Source of the DNA: Euglena gracilis
Taxonomy: Eukaryota > Euglenida > Euglenophyceae > Euglenales
Direction: 5' to 3'
DNA: 64,000 nt
Assembly (NCBI GenBank): GCA_039621445.1
Contig: CP154956.1
Coordinates: 68,744,349 to 68,808,348, forward strand
Positions 49,650 through 61,310 of this stretch are shown one piece after another (within the stretch, counting starts at the first letter, position 1; each line of letters begins with the position of its first letter). Under the pieces are notes generated by a model. It was not told the DNA's origin. It saw only the letters and a program-made list of their open reading frames with translations, and did no database searches. The translations under genes and the position numbers were made by a program.

Positions 49650-52600
49650 GATTTGCCCGATTTCCTCCTTGGACCAGGTTATCACAGGTCCCGTCAGGAT
49701 TTCAGACACAGTCCTGGTCAGGTTCTTTTTTCCAGAACACTGGATCTGCTTTTTCCAAAGGGGTGCAACCCAAAACCTGAAGTCGCGCAAAAGGGTTATC
49801 GCAAGGCTCATCGCGGTTACCGACTAGCCTTTTCGGTTGAGGGGTGCAAAACTGCCCGGGGCTAGCAGGTTTCCTGTCAAGGTATCCCATTCACCAAGTT
49901 TGGGTGTTCAAAAGGCACGCAGGTTTGCTCAAGCTTATTCACTGAAAACCCCTGGGGAGACGTGTGGAAGGGGAGCAGGCTCCTATCCTGTTCCTTCCTG
50001 GATAGGGCCCAGGCAGTTACATTCGCATTAGAAGACAAAAGCCTACTTGCAAAACCGATTGCTGGCGACAGCTTTGCGGGGGTGGGGGGAATTTAGGGTG
50101 GAGTGGGGTGCCGGCTTACACCAAACATAATTTTTACCGTCTGGCCTCCTTACAGGGCCTTAGGGCCGAAAAGAGACAACTCTGGCCTATTATTACGTCG
50201 TGCGCGCCGTGTGCAGTGTGTCACTTAGCGGATAGCCAGTGATTAACGGCTGCCTAGGTCCTCACAGCAGCAACTGGGTGAAGGTGTAATAAGAGAATAA
50301 GAGACACTTGCGTCCAGCAGACGGTTTCCTTCCGCACGTGGTTGATTGTGAGGTGGGGCCTGGGTGCATCCCCGCAAAGGGCCAGGGTGGGGGTGCTCGT
50401 GGATGCTTCCATCCAGAGCTCGTGCGGGTGGTAGTCCCGGGTTTACCCAGCAAGAGCTGTTTAGCGGTTTCTGCTCTTGGTGTATTCTGACCCAAGTGTG
50501 AGATGTCGAGGTTTCATGAAGGTGCTTACCTTCTATGGGACGTGCAAAATTCGTTTCGACATTTTACGCTCATCAACCGCCGGTAATCTTAGCGGGGGTC
50601 CATGGGGTCTTCCACCATGCCCATTTGGAGTGGTTGGGTTGTGGATAGGTCCACCAGCCGGGTTTCTGGCATTTCATATTCGAAAAAAAAGGCGGAACTC
50701 AGTCCCGAACTCATCTATTGTAGACATTTCTTGTTTGGTTGCACTCGCTCTTTCCGCAAGGAACCACTGCAGCTTCTCCCAGTATACTGTGGGCAGAGTG
50801 GCTGGCCATATTAAAAAAAATATCCGGGGTGGTTGGTCGGCTGACGCCTGCGGGGCATTCTCCTCGTGGAAGTCAATGTGCATGTGGTGTGCATCTTCCG
50901 CGGGGAATGTATGGGGTCGCAATATGGCCCGAAGCCAGTCTTTCCAATTCGTGCCGTGGTTTCCCGCGACAATTTCGGCAGACCCCAGCTACCATTCGGT
51001 CCTGCTTGTTGAACAACTGTAAAATTATTTTTTTCGGTCGCTCGTTTCCCAGAGGTAAGGTAATCTTACCCCTGCTTCTTCAGCAGCCAGGCGTATCGCA
51101 CCGTCGTCGACTTGCCACCCACGGGCCATTCCAGTGGGGTGGTAATCGTCAAGCTTGAGGTTGCTGTACAGGTCGTTGAACATTTTGTGCAAGGTTGCGT
51201 ACTCCTCCCGGAGCTTCTTGGCGGAAGGCGCATTGCACCATCCGCAGTCCGCCAAAGAGCTCGGTGAAGGCAGTTGACGCACAGCCGTGGCACGTTCTCG
51301 CCATCGTGCTGCGTGCGGCTTTAATTTTGCCTGTGCTGCCGACTGCCGTCGCGTTTGGCGCATACCAAGGCAACACAGTTGGGGATGTATACGTCCTTTT
51401 GGAACTGTTTCCGTTCCACAGGATTGTACACATGGAAGAAGGGGTAATCGCAAGTCAGGTGCACTGTTGTATGGTGTATGGCAGACTGTGCAGAGCCAGA
51501 GAAAAAGTGTCTTCCGTGTTGTCGATAATGAATTCATCGGCGAAGTGTTGAGCCAGAACTCGTGGTGACCGGGCATTGTAATGATGCCAGGTCACGCTCT
51601 GGTCGAAAGACCGTTTCCGGCCTTGACAGAACAGAGGCTCCATCGATCGTTTCAGACACTGATCCGTCTTGATCCGGTAGTCAATCGCGCCATACCCCTC
51701 TTTCAGGCTAGGGGTCTTGGCTCATCCTGAGTGACTACTTTCCAGTCAATGACAACGGCGTCTTCCTTAGTGGCCTCAGTCGTGGAGGCACGGGGTTTTC
51801 CCTGCCATTCTTGCTGAAGTTCTGGTTGTGGGCTTTTCCCATAGCCGGAAGAAGACACGTGGGTGTATACATGTCCCGGGGTTGATCCCCGAGAAGAGGA
51901 TGCAGCACCTTGGGTCCCAGCACCAACACGGCCTTCGGGTGAAGGCAAGACACCGGATTTGGGGGGGGTCTGCATGGTATTGTGCCAGGCTTCGATTTAG
52001 CCGTGGCCTTGGGGCTTCCGTTTTCTTGAGGGTCCGAGGGTTGTCGGTCGGCGTTACGTCTGATTCCCCAGGTGCGTGGTGACGCGCAGGTGCGGGTCTT
52101 TCCTTCGACACCGAGCGGCGTTGTCCCTCTTCAGGGGCTCCCAAAGCTGTGGGTCGCCCAACACCCTCCTTCGCAGGTTCCTTGGATTTTCCAGGGGTAG
52201 CAGAGGGGAATGGTGTTGGTGAAGGTGTACCTGGCGTGGTTTGTGCCGGTTTAGCCTGCTGTGGAGGCATGGACGTCTGTTCCACCTGTTTCTCATGAGC
52301 CGGTGTCCTGGTGCCTTGACGCTTCAGTGCTGTAATAGTGGCTGTCCACTGAGGGTTTGGTTTATCCCGTGCCTCTGTTTGTGCTACCAGTGCTGGCACA
52401 GGTTTTCCCTGTACCGGCACAGCCTTTTTGTCTCCACTGTGACTGCTGTGCTCTCGCCTTCCGTCCGCTCCGCTTCCGGCACTGAAGGCGGCGGCGCCGT
52501 AGGGGTGAGGTTCATCATGCACCGTTGCTGCAGTGTCGGTGTGTCAGTGTGTTCCCCCGGATGGCGGTTTCTGCCTCAGCTATGGAAGAGCTGGCTGCTT

Positions 52601-55118
52601 CTTGAGTACCTCGTAGAGACACTACTGCAATCAGTTATCATAATCCACCAAGCACACGACCGCCCACCGACGTACACGGCTCCGGCTCTTCAGGCGAAAT
52701 AATGTCGTCAGCTGGCTCCGCTGTTGACGGGGTTTCTCCGGTAACAGGGAGCTTGAGGTGTAGTACCTCAGGGGAGCACCGTGACGTATTCCTGCGGGTT
52801 TTCCCGCGGTTGGGTTTGTAGACCTGTGGTACTCAGTGAACTTGGAGAACTTGGAATGGGTGTTTTCTCACCTGCCCGTTAATCTGGACGCCGGGCAGTT
52901 ATCGCCACAATGTCCAGCGTCACGACTGATGACGGGCTACGGGTATCCTTTCCCGTTGTTACGCAGGCGGATGTTCACCCTCGGCCATTGGAACCGTATC
53001 TTCCACCTCCTCTGCTTCCGGAGTGGATTCGGTTGAGTGTAGTTCTGCTGCAGAACGCGGGTCATACTCGGTCCTGTAGCATTCCAATGCATCCCCCAGA
53101 CAGTAAAACACTTGTACTTTCACTGCTTTTAGAGTTTGGCTATTGGGGTGGCCACGACCCTCTTACCCAGCGTCCAGGCAGAGGTTCTGGTTCCCCTTCG
53201 TCCACACATGAAAAGGATTTCCCATCGCTTTCGTTGCGTCCAATCAATTTGGTTGTCGCCTTCTTCTCCCAGAAAGAGGGGCAACGGTAGGGCATACCTA
53301 GGCGGGTTCGCCTCTTGATGTGCAAAGTAGGGTACAAACCCGTCCGAAGGCAGTGTTTTTCCGAATTCGGTTTCCAAGTGCTCCCGCATGGCGATTTTGG
53401 AAACTAGCCAGTCCAGTCGCAGGTTCATCCTGTGTTTGTCAAGATCGTTTGATCTGGCCTCAACCTCAGAGTATCCTCGAGGTATCTAGAAACTGTGAAG
53501 CTCCTCATCATGAGTCATGTATTCCAGAAAAAAGATGTAAACTTCCAGGACGTAGGTAATCCACCCCCTGTTCCGAAACCACAATAACAGCAATATTTTC
53601 TGCCGGTGCTGTTTCAGCAAACTTTTGTCAAGTGTTGCAAACTGAGAATTCCGGCACTGATGCATAATGTATTTCCTGATGTGCTGGCTGCTGGCATTCT
53701 TGGCAGTTGCCGACGGTTTTCTGTGTGTTCTGAAACTCATAAATCGACAAAGTGCTTCTGGTTGCAAAACTGGCTTTCCAGTTTGTACTTTTGCGGATAT
53801 ACGAGATCAACATCCATCACCTTGAACGGCTTGCCATGCATGCTGTCCAAGTGGCTTTGCAGCTTGCTAGTAAACGTTACCGCTGCCTGTCATCGGAGTT
53901 TATCCGGCAGTGGGTAATATTTCCACTAAATTCCCAGTGGTCCAACCGAGTAGATGTGGTTGAAAATTTCCTTCAGCTCTTGCACAAACGTGCTAGGGTG
54001 TTGGCCTTTCTCAAAGACATTGACGTAAGATCGGCCATCCAGATCTCTCCACATGACGAACTTCTGGCAGGGGTGTCCTGATCAGAACATCCGGTCCAGG
54101 ACAACTTCATTCGAATGAGAGTATCCCTCAAACACATGAAGTTCGGCGCTGTACAAAAAAAGTTTGCAGTGGTCGTACATACGATCCTGCACCACATCGT
54201 GCACCTTATCCGGTTGTCGACGGATGTTGTTTCCTGCCTGTTTAAAATTCTTGAGATCATTTTAGATCTACACTGAATATCCTCAAGGTAATCGATGGCG
54301 AGGTTCATGTCGGTATCCTTGACCGGACGAGAGGATTCGGCAGGTTTCCCGCCTTTCCCTTCTTTCAGTCCTTTTTCTCCGTTGCCTTGACAGAGTTGGG
54401 AAGATTTTTTGGGCCCTACCCGGTTGGGGCTTTTCCACCTTTCTCTTGGCCTTTTCCTTTACCTTTATCCTTGCCTTCACCTTTACCCTTGCCCTTCGTG
54501 TTGGACCGCAATTCGGCTGTCTCCCAGTAGTCTCAGTATTGTGAGACTTCTGGAGTGAAAACAGGGCAAGCAATGGACTACGTACTGGGTGTTCGAGCAA
54601 ATTCTTGCTCCAGGTCCATTGCTTGTTTGGAGTACGACGGCGCGACCGGGGGTGGTCGGGTTTCTCGACGTGCCAGCCATGCCGTCACAATGGCGCCAGC
54701 AAAATTTCCTCGTCGGCGTCGATGTGCATCGCCGCGGGCAGATTTTCCGACCTCGGCGAGCAGCGTTGTGGCTGGGGCGTCAGGTTTTCCGGACGGCGGT
54801 CACGTATGCCACCGGCAGAGGTGGCAGTTCGAGTTGGTGGCGCTTCTGCCACAGCAACCGTTCCCTGTCGACCAGGTAGACGAGGGCGTTGTGTTCCCTG
54901 GAGTGTTGCCAAGGAAACATCGTACACTCGTCTCTCTTCCACGGTCATTTCCGTACCATCTCCCCGGATGGGGTATTCCGGTCCGGCAGACAGTGTTCCC
55001 TGACGTGCGACCTGTCGTTGAATTGCCACAGCATATTCACACTGTTGGTGTTCCTCCACCGTGTCGAACGGTCGACTAGTCTAAGGAGTGACGGGTTCAT
55101 CCCGCTTCTGGGGGGCGT
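49650..55118 (-). pseudogene. Decayed third copy of the Ty3 3' region (accessory gene plus 3' UTR)
   Basis: Collinear with 23,180-28,650 but with many stops and frameshifts. Recognisable blocks include LKLDDYHPTGMARGWQVDDG followed by AIRLAAEEAGVRLPYLWET (about 51,050-51,170), LWLCTVCHTPYNSAPDL (about 51,450-51,500), a region matching the GKGGK/KG-rich tract (54,320-54,500), RRPENLTPQPQRCSPRSENLP (about 54,730-54,790) and the QCEYAVAIQRQVAR block (about 55,020). No LTR, integrase or gag remains with it: the left side is replaced by the foldback arm and the right side ends at about 55,118 in DIRS-derived sequence. It shows that the accessory gene was already part of this retrotransposon family earlier. 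Confidence 0.88.
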
Positions 55119-55129
55119 GTGAAGAACCC

Positions 55130-55760
55130 CCCCCTGTGGGCTTGATGTAATTGTCTATCTTCCTGCTGATATTTCCGGCCCCAATGGCCTTAATAATAAC
55201 TTGAAAGGCCCCAATGGCCTGATTTGTTTTTGGGTCGCCATGCACATTTGAAAGCTTGAGGGGTTCTTGAGATCCCACCCTTAACCCCTGCCCCTGCTAT
55301 CTCCTGTGACGTCTTGGTGCTGGTGGCCACCTTGGCCTTTGATCCAGCGACTTTTGGTGCTGTAGATGCCTTCATGACCGGTCGTGCCGTCATGCCGTTT
55401 TGGCTGTCACAGCCCTGCTTGAAACCAATGATCTGTGAAATGTTGAATGCATTTTCTGGAATATGGGCCCCCCTGGCCGTGGTTCCAATGGCCGTAGTGG
55501 CCTGCTGGCGGTTCTCTTCCCATTGCGGGGTCTTCTGACCACTGTCTGCCAGGGTACGCGGCCGTCAATTTGGGGGGGTTTGGGTGTTGGAATTCTCTTT
55601 TGGCAAAATTTCTTCTGGGAAAGGGGCAGCCACGGTTCGCAAAGGTCGGTCCACGTCGTCAGGTTGTCCAGCTTCTTCGTCTGCTCCCAGTTGAAGGTCT
55701 CCAGGGCTGTGATTCTTTGAAAGTGCATCTCTCATTGAAATCCTTTCAAAAAATCTCAAC
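55130..55760 (-). pseudogene. Gag-like fragment of a further family-A DIRS-like element (A3)
   Basis: The minus-strand frame 55,728 to 55,390 reads MHFQRITALETFNWEQTKKL, then RVPWQTVVRRPRNGKR, equivalent to the PWT.VA.R block of element A1. It continues Ala/Gly/Lys-rich toward 55,130, where it meets Ty3 copy 3. It is preceded (minus strand) by a family-A left terminal region at 55,760-56,000. Confidence 0.6.
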
Positions 55761-56480
55761 AAGTTTTGCTACTTGATGCTGCACGGTCGCGCCTTTCAGG
55801 ATAGGGCAATTGAACTGATCCACATCTTCTTTTTCTTCCAATTGATGTGGTATGTGATGCTCCTTTCTTCTGGGTGTCGAAGGACAAATTAGGAATCATT
55901 AAACTTCGGCGAAAAAAAGGCACTAAGCGGCACCTCCTAACCCAGCCCACCAAAACAACCACAACAAACCGCCGGCGGGCAAGGCATGGCCTCACAACAG
56001 AAAAGTGCGGAGCCTGAGGTGTCTGCACTCCTCTCCCCCCCCTGCCACCTCCCTTCTTCGGTTTCGGTGAGGCATAGCCTCACAATCGTACTCCCTCGAG
56101 GCAAGCCGACCAGGGAGAGAGGGACACCGAGGGCGAAGCACAAAGACATTGTGAGGCCGTGCCTTGCTCACCGGCGATTTGCTGTGATTGTTTTGGTACA
56201 CTGGGTTAGGAATCTGCGCTTAGTTCCGCCTCGTCGGAGTTGGCTGCATTGTCTCCGACGTGGCGACCATGGCACTGCTTCTTTGCCGGGGGTTCCTCCC
56301 CCACAATCCCCTCCCGGGAGCCCATCTTCTGATCGAGGGCGTTTGAAGACAAATTTCTAGTATGGGTGGAGGGGTTGGGCTCACAATGTCTTTGTGCTGC
56401 GCCCTCGGTGTCCCTTCCTCCCCGGTTGGCCTGCCTCGAGGGAGTACGAGACACCTCGGGCTCCGCACTTTGCCATTGTC
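55760..56480 (-). repeat. Shared terminal region between two head-to-tail family-A DIRS elements
   Basis: Reading the minus strand, the right end of element A2 (GTACTCCCTCGAGGCAGGCC..., the inverted CACAATGTCTTTGTG/CACAAAGACATTGTG pair at 56,375-56,396 and 56,136-56,158, and the inverted repeat with CCTCGGGCTCCGCACTTTGC near 56,455-56,475) runs straight into a left terminal unit (GCCATGCCTTGCCCGCCGGC, TTAGGAGGTGCCGCTTAGTG, ending CTTCGACACCCAGAAGAAAG) and then into gag-like sequence. Confidence 0.65.
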
Positions 56481-57250
56481 AGGCCAGATTGTGCACTGAA
56501 AAAGGAGAGGCCAGGACATTCTCTAAAGCACCTTGAGCCCAAGTCTTTGATAGTGGGCTGTGAAAGCCTCCACACCCTTCCACTGATCAATTTCACAAAT
56601 TTCTTGGGCAGAAAGGCCCAATTTTTTGAGTAAAACAACCCTGCCCCTCTGTTGGAGAGGGTCCCCACACCTGGGGGGATAACCCATGCTTTGCCAAAAA
56701 GTTTTGGGTTACAGAAGCAATGGTATCTGCCTTAATGGCTTTATAGGAGGGTTTAAATGAAATCAGAAGGGGCCCCCCAGGTTTCGCAAAGAAACGTGTT
56801 GCTGCCACATAAGACATCATAAAATTAAAAGGACTGATTTGGGGCGACTGGGGAATAGAGACAACTCTCTCCCAGTTGTGAATTTTTTGTCCTTTATGTT
56901 TTACTTCGATGTAGTGTGCCCCCGAAAAAAAGCTGGTGGTTCTTTGGACCTGTGCCAAATCGGACGATCTATATAAACAGAGGATACGTGAACAGAAAAG
57001 GAGTTTTTTGTACGCAATGTACACATATCAGAGAGCAGGAGGGACTGTGTCAGCCACAGGAGAATTGGGAGGCGATCCCAGAATGCATCATATTTCTTCA
57101 AATTTTGGTTCCAAAACCTTTTATAAGGTGGAACCTTAGGCCACCAAAGCCAGGGATCAAAAGCATAGCACTGTATGCATTTCGTGCTTGGGCCTTTGAA
57201 AATTGGAACAGTTGAATTAAAGTGTAAACCACTTGATCAGTGGTGGCTTC
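56480..57250 (-). pseudogene. Tyrosine recombinase of DIRS-like element A2
   Basis: The frame 57,024 to 56,593 has box I (LCLYRSSDLAQV) and the VSIPQSPQISPFNFMM stretch. The box II position reads LSNR where A1 has HSTR, so the catalytic His is lost. The last box, DQWKGVEAFTAHYQRL with the catalytic Tyr, is readable near 56,545-56,595 in another frame. Closely related to A1 but more decayed. Confidence 0.75.
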
Positions 57251-58965
57251 AGGGAGGGGTACCCCCATTTTGTCCAAATTGACCTATAAAAGTGTGAAAG
57301 CGCTTTGATATCGCTTTAAACTGGGGTTTCTTCCCAGAATATCATTAATGGTTGTATTTTGAATTTGTTTCTCCTCAAGAATTTGCCTGACAACATGATT
57401 CAAGGCAGGGGCCACCTGGGGGGTGTGTGGAATTTTCCCTCCCTGCAATTGGTGAACATACCCCTGTAGGGGGTGATTTTCAGGCAGGGGGTCCCTGGAA
57501 CTTTCATTCTTATTAACTGGCGCCACCATGTGGCTTAATTCCAGTAGGAGCTGACCATCACAACTTTGGCCTGTGGAAACACTTTTACTCTGGGGATAAA
57601 TTTTTGGATCACAGACCAGGGGAGGTTTGCATAAAGATCCCCATGTCCAGTGGATATTGTAATGCTTCTACTGCTGTGGCTCCCCAGTGGGGCCACCTGG
57701 CCACAAAATGTGCCAGTTTTTTGTTGCCTAGTGAGGTAAAAAGGTCTGTTTTTAGGGAAATATAGTTTTTGAACTGCTGCCTGGGCTGTTAAAAAAGATG
57801 GGGGTCCAGGGAATAATCCCCCCTGTCCATTTCCCACCTGCTTATGTGGTCTGCCAGGCCTTCCTTTGAAGGGACCCACTTTACTTGCTGGTTTATGTTG
57901 TGCTCTATGCAGCATTTGAAAAAGGGTCCTAGCATGTAATTGAAGGGGTCTTTTCCGCCCCCCCCCCTTTGTTAAGTAACAGTAAATTACTTGATTGTCC
58001 ACTGACAGGGACACAGTTTCTACTAATTGGCTGAGGCTTTGTACTGTGCTCATTGCTGCACTTAATTATTTGGCATTTATGTGCAAAGTTGAGTTTTCCC
58101 TCCAAAATTCCTGCACAATTTTGCCTGTTTGAATGTCCAGCCCCCCCCCAGGCATGGGTGCTGCTGTCTGAGTGCAACTCCATGGTTGCACTTTGGGGGA
58201 AGGGGCTGACCCCCGAGGTGTGTAGCAGAGTTTTTTTTCTCTTAATTGGTCCTCTGATTTTTGGGAAATGGGGTGTTCTGACTCCCAGGGGGCTGTGGAA
58301 TTTTCCGCCAAAAAAATAGCCAGGGCATCCTCAAAGGCCCTTAGAAAGGGCAGGGCCATTAGGTTGCATCTATTTTGGTCCAAAATGGCAGCCAACTGCT
58401 TTTTTGACATGCAATATTTTTTCACCATTTTTTTCCAGCTCCCTTTTTAGTGTTTTTTGTTCTCTGGGGGGGCACCTGTAATTTTCCCTCTTGGAAGTTT
58501 TGTTGAAATCCAAGATAATTTACAATTTTGGGTGTGCTGCAGGGTAGACTTTTTACATTGATTTTGAATCCTGATTTGATAAAAGCCCTGACCACTGTGT
58601 TCAGGTGATTTTGTAAAATGTTTTGTGTTCGGGCCACCAGTAAAATGTCGTCCAGGTAAATAAATACTTGGATGCCCCTTTTACTTCACATCTTTTCGAT
58701 TTATTCATTACTGACATAAAAATTTGGGGCATTACATTCAGGCCAAAACAGCCTGCCTGAAATTCCCAGGTTTGCCACCGACCTGATGTCTTAGAAAAGG
58801 CCTTTGGGCCTGGATCACTGGGATGTGAAAGTAAGCAACCTTTAGGTCATTTTTGTTGCCCAGTGGCCTTTCTTCCAACACAGGAAATAAGTGCTGGATG
58901 TGGGGGGGATTAGACATCCGTACAGGAAACACTGTGCAGTAATTTTGGAGGGAAAAGTCCACGCT
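57250..58965 (-). pseudogene. RT and RNase H remnants of DIRS-like element A2, 5' truncated
   Basis: Fragments in several frames match A1: the PPLQG.VHQLQGG segment (57,284-57,529), the SVDNQVIYCYLTKGGG RNase H end (57,960-58,020), HSDSSTHAWGG (about 58,150-58,180), the LMALPFLRAFEDALA connection segment (58,330-58,390), the segment after YLDD (58,422-58,680) and KVAYFHIPV with the FPVLEERP lead-in (about 58,800-58,880). The copy stops at about 58,905. There a 60-bp piece of RNase H sequence (RTGN..Q.FWREKS) is joined in the opposite orientation (58,903-58,965), a rearranged junction. Confidence 0.75.
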
Positions 58966-59695
58966 ACGGATTGGCAAATGCAAAAAAACACAATTGAATG
59001 CCAAACGAAGAACAGAGCCCTGTGCTACCGCTGGGGGCTACCGCTGGGGGGGCCACTTGGTATACTTTGCGCAATTCTTAATGAATTGCGCCATCCCAAG
59101 CGCCCACCAAGGGGGGCGCGCATGCTTGCGCAAAGCCCGGAGGGGCTTGCGCATCCCCTTGGGAGTTGCCTGTTGGCCCCCTCAACCTACCCCCTCCTTT
59201 ACCTTCCCTTGGCATGGTCAAAATGGACTGTCGGGCCCCCTTGGGGGCCAGTGGGGCCTCAAAAGGCCCTTGGGGGCCTTGGAGCCCCTTCGCGGCCCTT
59301 CGTGGCCCCTATGGGCCCCCTTGGGACCCCCCTTGGCGGCGGGCACCCTCGGACCGCGCACACTCCCCTCCTCAAAAAAATTGCCGTGCAATTTAAAATT
59401 CGACTCCTTTGCCTGTCCGAGGTTCCGCCCCCACCCCTTTTGCTATACCGCCTCCGAAAAATAGTATTTTTTGTGTGGAAATGCACGAAGCGGTGATGCC
59501 ACGTGCCGTTTGTGGCGCGTGCTATCGGGGAGGGGGATACACGGAGAAGGGGGTAGGCGCTTCCGGGCCCGCTGCCCGGGGAGGGGGTAGGCGCTTCCGG
59601 GCCCGCTGCCCTGATATGTGGGCGTTGGATTTCCAATTCTGCGGCATTTTGCGCCTCCGTGGCCCATTCTTTGCCCAAAAAGAGCTGGGGCTTGA
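58966..59695. other. No gene recognised; GC-rich sequence with a 34-bp tandem duplication
   Basis: Rich in GGCCCC/GGGGCC phrases (59,230-59,340). GGGTAGGCGCTTCCGGGCCC is duplicated in tandem at about 59,551 and 59,585. Nothing coding is supported. Confidence 0.5.
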
Positions 59696-59954
59696 CCATT
59701 CGGGCTCCGCACTGCGAGATGGTGAGGTCCTGCTTTCCTTGCCGGCTGTTTTGTTCTGGTGTGTTTGTGCGTGCGCGGGGGGTGCTTCTTACTGCTGTTT
59801 GTTGCCGGAGTTGGCTGATTCTTAATTCTGCCCTTCGACCTCAAGGAGAAAGAATTTCAACTCAACGAGTTCAACAACGTTCAACCACACCGACCAGTCA
59901 ATACAGAGGAGGAAGAGCAATCTGGACGATATAGAAAAGCGGAGAAAGAAAATT

Positions 59955-61310
59955 TTGATTTCCATGAAAGATGCCACATACCTGGTGTCCAGCGGCCCAG
60001 CAGAGCAAAAAGGAAGCCAGGAGAAGGCAGCTGAAGCTGGAAGAGACGGAGTCCCAGCTGAAGCCGGTGCAACCAACACAGACCGTCCAGCGACATCATC
60101 AGGAATTTCAAGGAAGAAACCTGGAATGGAGAAGAGTGGAGGAGCAGCAGGCGCTGGAGACGATGACGGGGCAGCAGCAGAACACCAGTCCGTGGCCGTC
60201 GCAACCCCCCCTCCTCCCAATCTCCCAGAGAAATTTCGATTCCAACAGTTCAACGACGGCCATGGACCCTGGACAGTGGTGGCCAGTAAATCGAGGAAAA
60301 GAAATGGGGAGACAGGTCTGGCAGATTACCCCCCCTTTTTCTCATCACCACCCCCCACCCAGGGGGAATCAAGGGCATGGAGACCCTTGTCATCAAGGCT
60401 ATGGCAGCCTTTATCATCAAGGGCATGGAGCCCAGCTGCAAGGCTATGGAAGCCAAAAGCTCAGGCTGAAAAGCCATTATATTCAAAATCAAGGGGCCAA
60501 TGGTGGCCAGTGGAGGCATCAAGACCTCAAGGCCAGTGGAGGCCATTTCAACCATCCAAGCAAGCCCCACCCCCTTCAGGGGAAGGCCAATGGAGGCCAT
60601 TATATCCAAGAGGCCAATGGAGGCCAGGGCCAAAGTATCAAGGCCAATGGAGGCCATTTCAACAAAAATCAAATGGCCATTGGAGGCCCATGCATTCAAG
60701 ACCACAGCCCTTGGGGGGGAGGCCCAGGAATGGCTACACCAGGGCCCCCCCAGAAGATAATCAGCCCACACCCCCCAGCTGTATATGTACCTCCCCACTG
60801 CAGACACAGACCTTCCCCCATTTTTCAAAAACAGGGGGAAAGCCTGTCTTTGAACAGCCCTATGGCAGGGCCAGTGGTGACCCCAGTGATGGGGCAGCCA
60901 GAGAGGACCCCAGTGATGGGGCAGCCAGAGCTGACCCCAGTGATGGGGCAGCCAGGGGGAAGGACCCCAGTGATGGGGCCTGTGGAATCCCCAGATACAT
61001 TACACCCAGGGGTACCCCCTTTCAGAGCCCTGCAGGCCAGTATCCCCCATTGGGAAAAGGCAGGAGCCAGCAGAGAGGTATTAAACCTGATAAGGGAAGG
61101 TGTTATGGCAGATCTTCCCCTCCCCCCTCAAATGTTCAAAAAAGTTCCATTCAAGACCCCCCAAGAAATAATGACTGCCCAAAAAATTCTGAGAGAATAC
61201 GAATGTGCAGGGGCAACCAGACAAATCCCCCCAGAGGAGGCAAAACATTTTGTTCCTTATTTTATCATTTCCAAAAAGGAAGGGGAAAAGACCAAAGAAA
61301 GAAAGACTGA
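59955..61310 (+). CDS. Gag-like ORF of DIRS-like element B2 (451 aa)
   Basis: The frame starts MISMKDATYLVSSGPAEQ and includes FNDGHGPWTVVASKSRKRN, equivalent to the family-A gag block, followed by many GQWRPF/QGQW(R/W)P repeats, then four DPSDGAAR repeats from a 24-27-bp tandem repeat (60,880-60,985). It is basic, Gln/Trp/Pro/Gly-rich and plausibly RNA-binding; no zinc knuckle. A second frame (59,971 onward) is also open across the same DNA and leads directly into the RT, so the two ORFs probably overlap as in other DIRS elements. Confidence 0.6.
   Translation: MISMKDATYLVSSGPAEQKGSQEKAAEAGRDGVPAEAGATNTDRPATSSGISRKKPGMEKSGGAAGAGDDDGAAAEHQSVAVATPPPPNLPEKFRFQQFNDGHGPWTVVASKSRKRNGETGLADYPPFFSSPPPTQGESRAWRPLSSRLWQPLSSRAWSPAARLWKPKAQAEKPLYSKSRGQWWPVEASRPQGQWRPFQPSKQAPPPSGEGQWRPLYPRGQWRPGPKYQGQWRPFQQKSNGHWRPMHSRPQPLGGRPRNGYTRAPPEDNQPTPPSCICTSPLQTQTFPHFSKTGGKPVFEQPYGRASGDPSDGAAREDPSDGAARADPSDGAARGKDPSDGACGIPRYITPRGTPFQSPAGQYPPLGKGRSQQRGIKPDKGRCYGRSSPPPSNVQKSSIQDPPRNNDCPKNSERIRMCRGNQTNPPRGGKTFCSLFYHFQKGRGKDQRKKD
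59971..61304 (+). CDS. Overlapping ORF leading into the RT of DIRS-like element B2
   Basis: The frame open from 59,971 contains EEQQALETMTGQQQ and ANGG-(H/Q)-(F/Y/G) repeats, then ALQASIPHWEKAGASREVLN and FKTPQEIMTAQKILREYECA before PYFIISKKEGEKTKE, the lead-in to the RT core. At about 61,300 a 4-nt insertion relative to the related copies shifts the RT core (RLISDCRQLN) to the frame open at 61,205. The frame itself stays open to 63,159, but from about 61,310 to 62,880 it is only a shadow of the RT frame. Confidence 0.5.

Noticed and set aside
46470-49655. Target-site duplication of the foldback element (both flanks contain CCTCTGC)
   Set aside because: The match is short and gapped; it cannot be told from chance.
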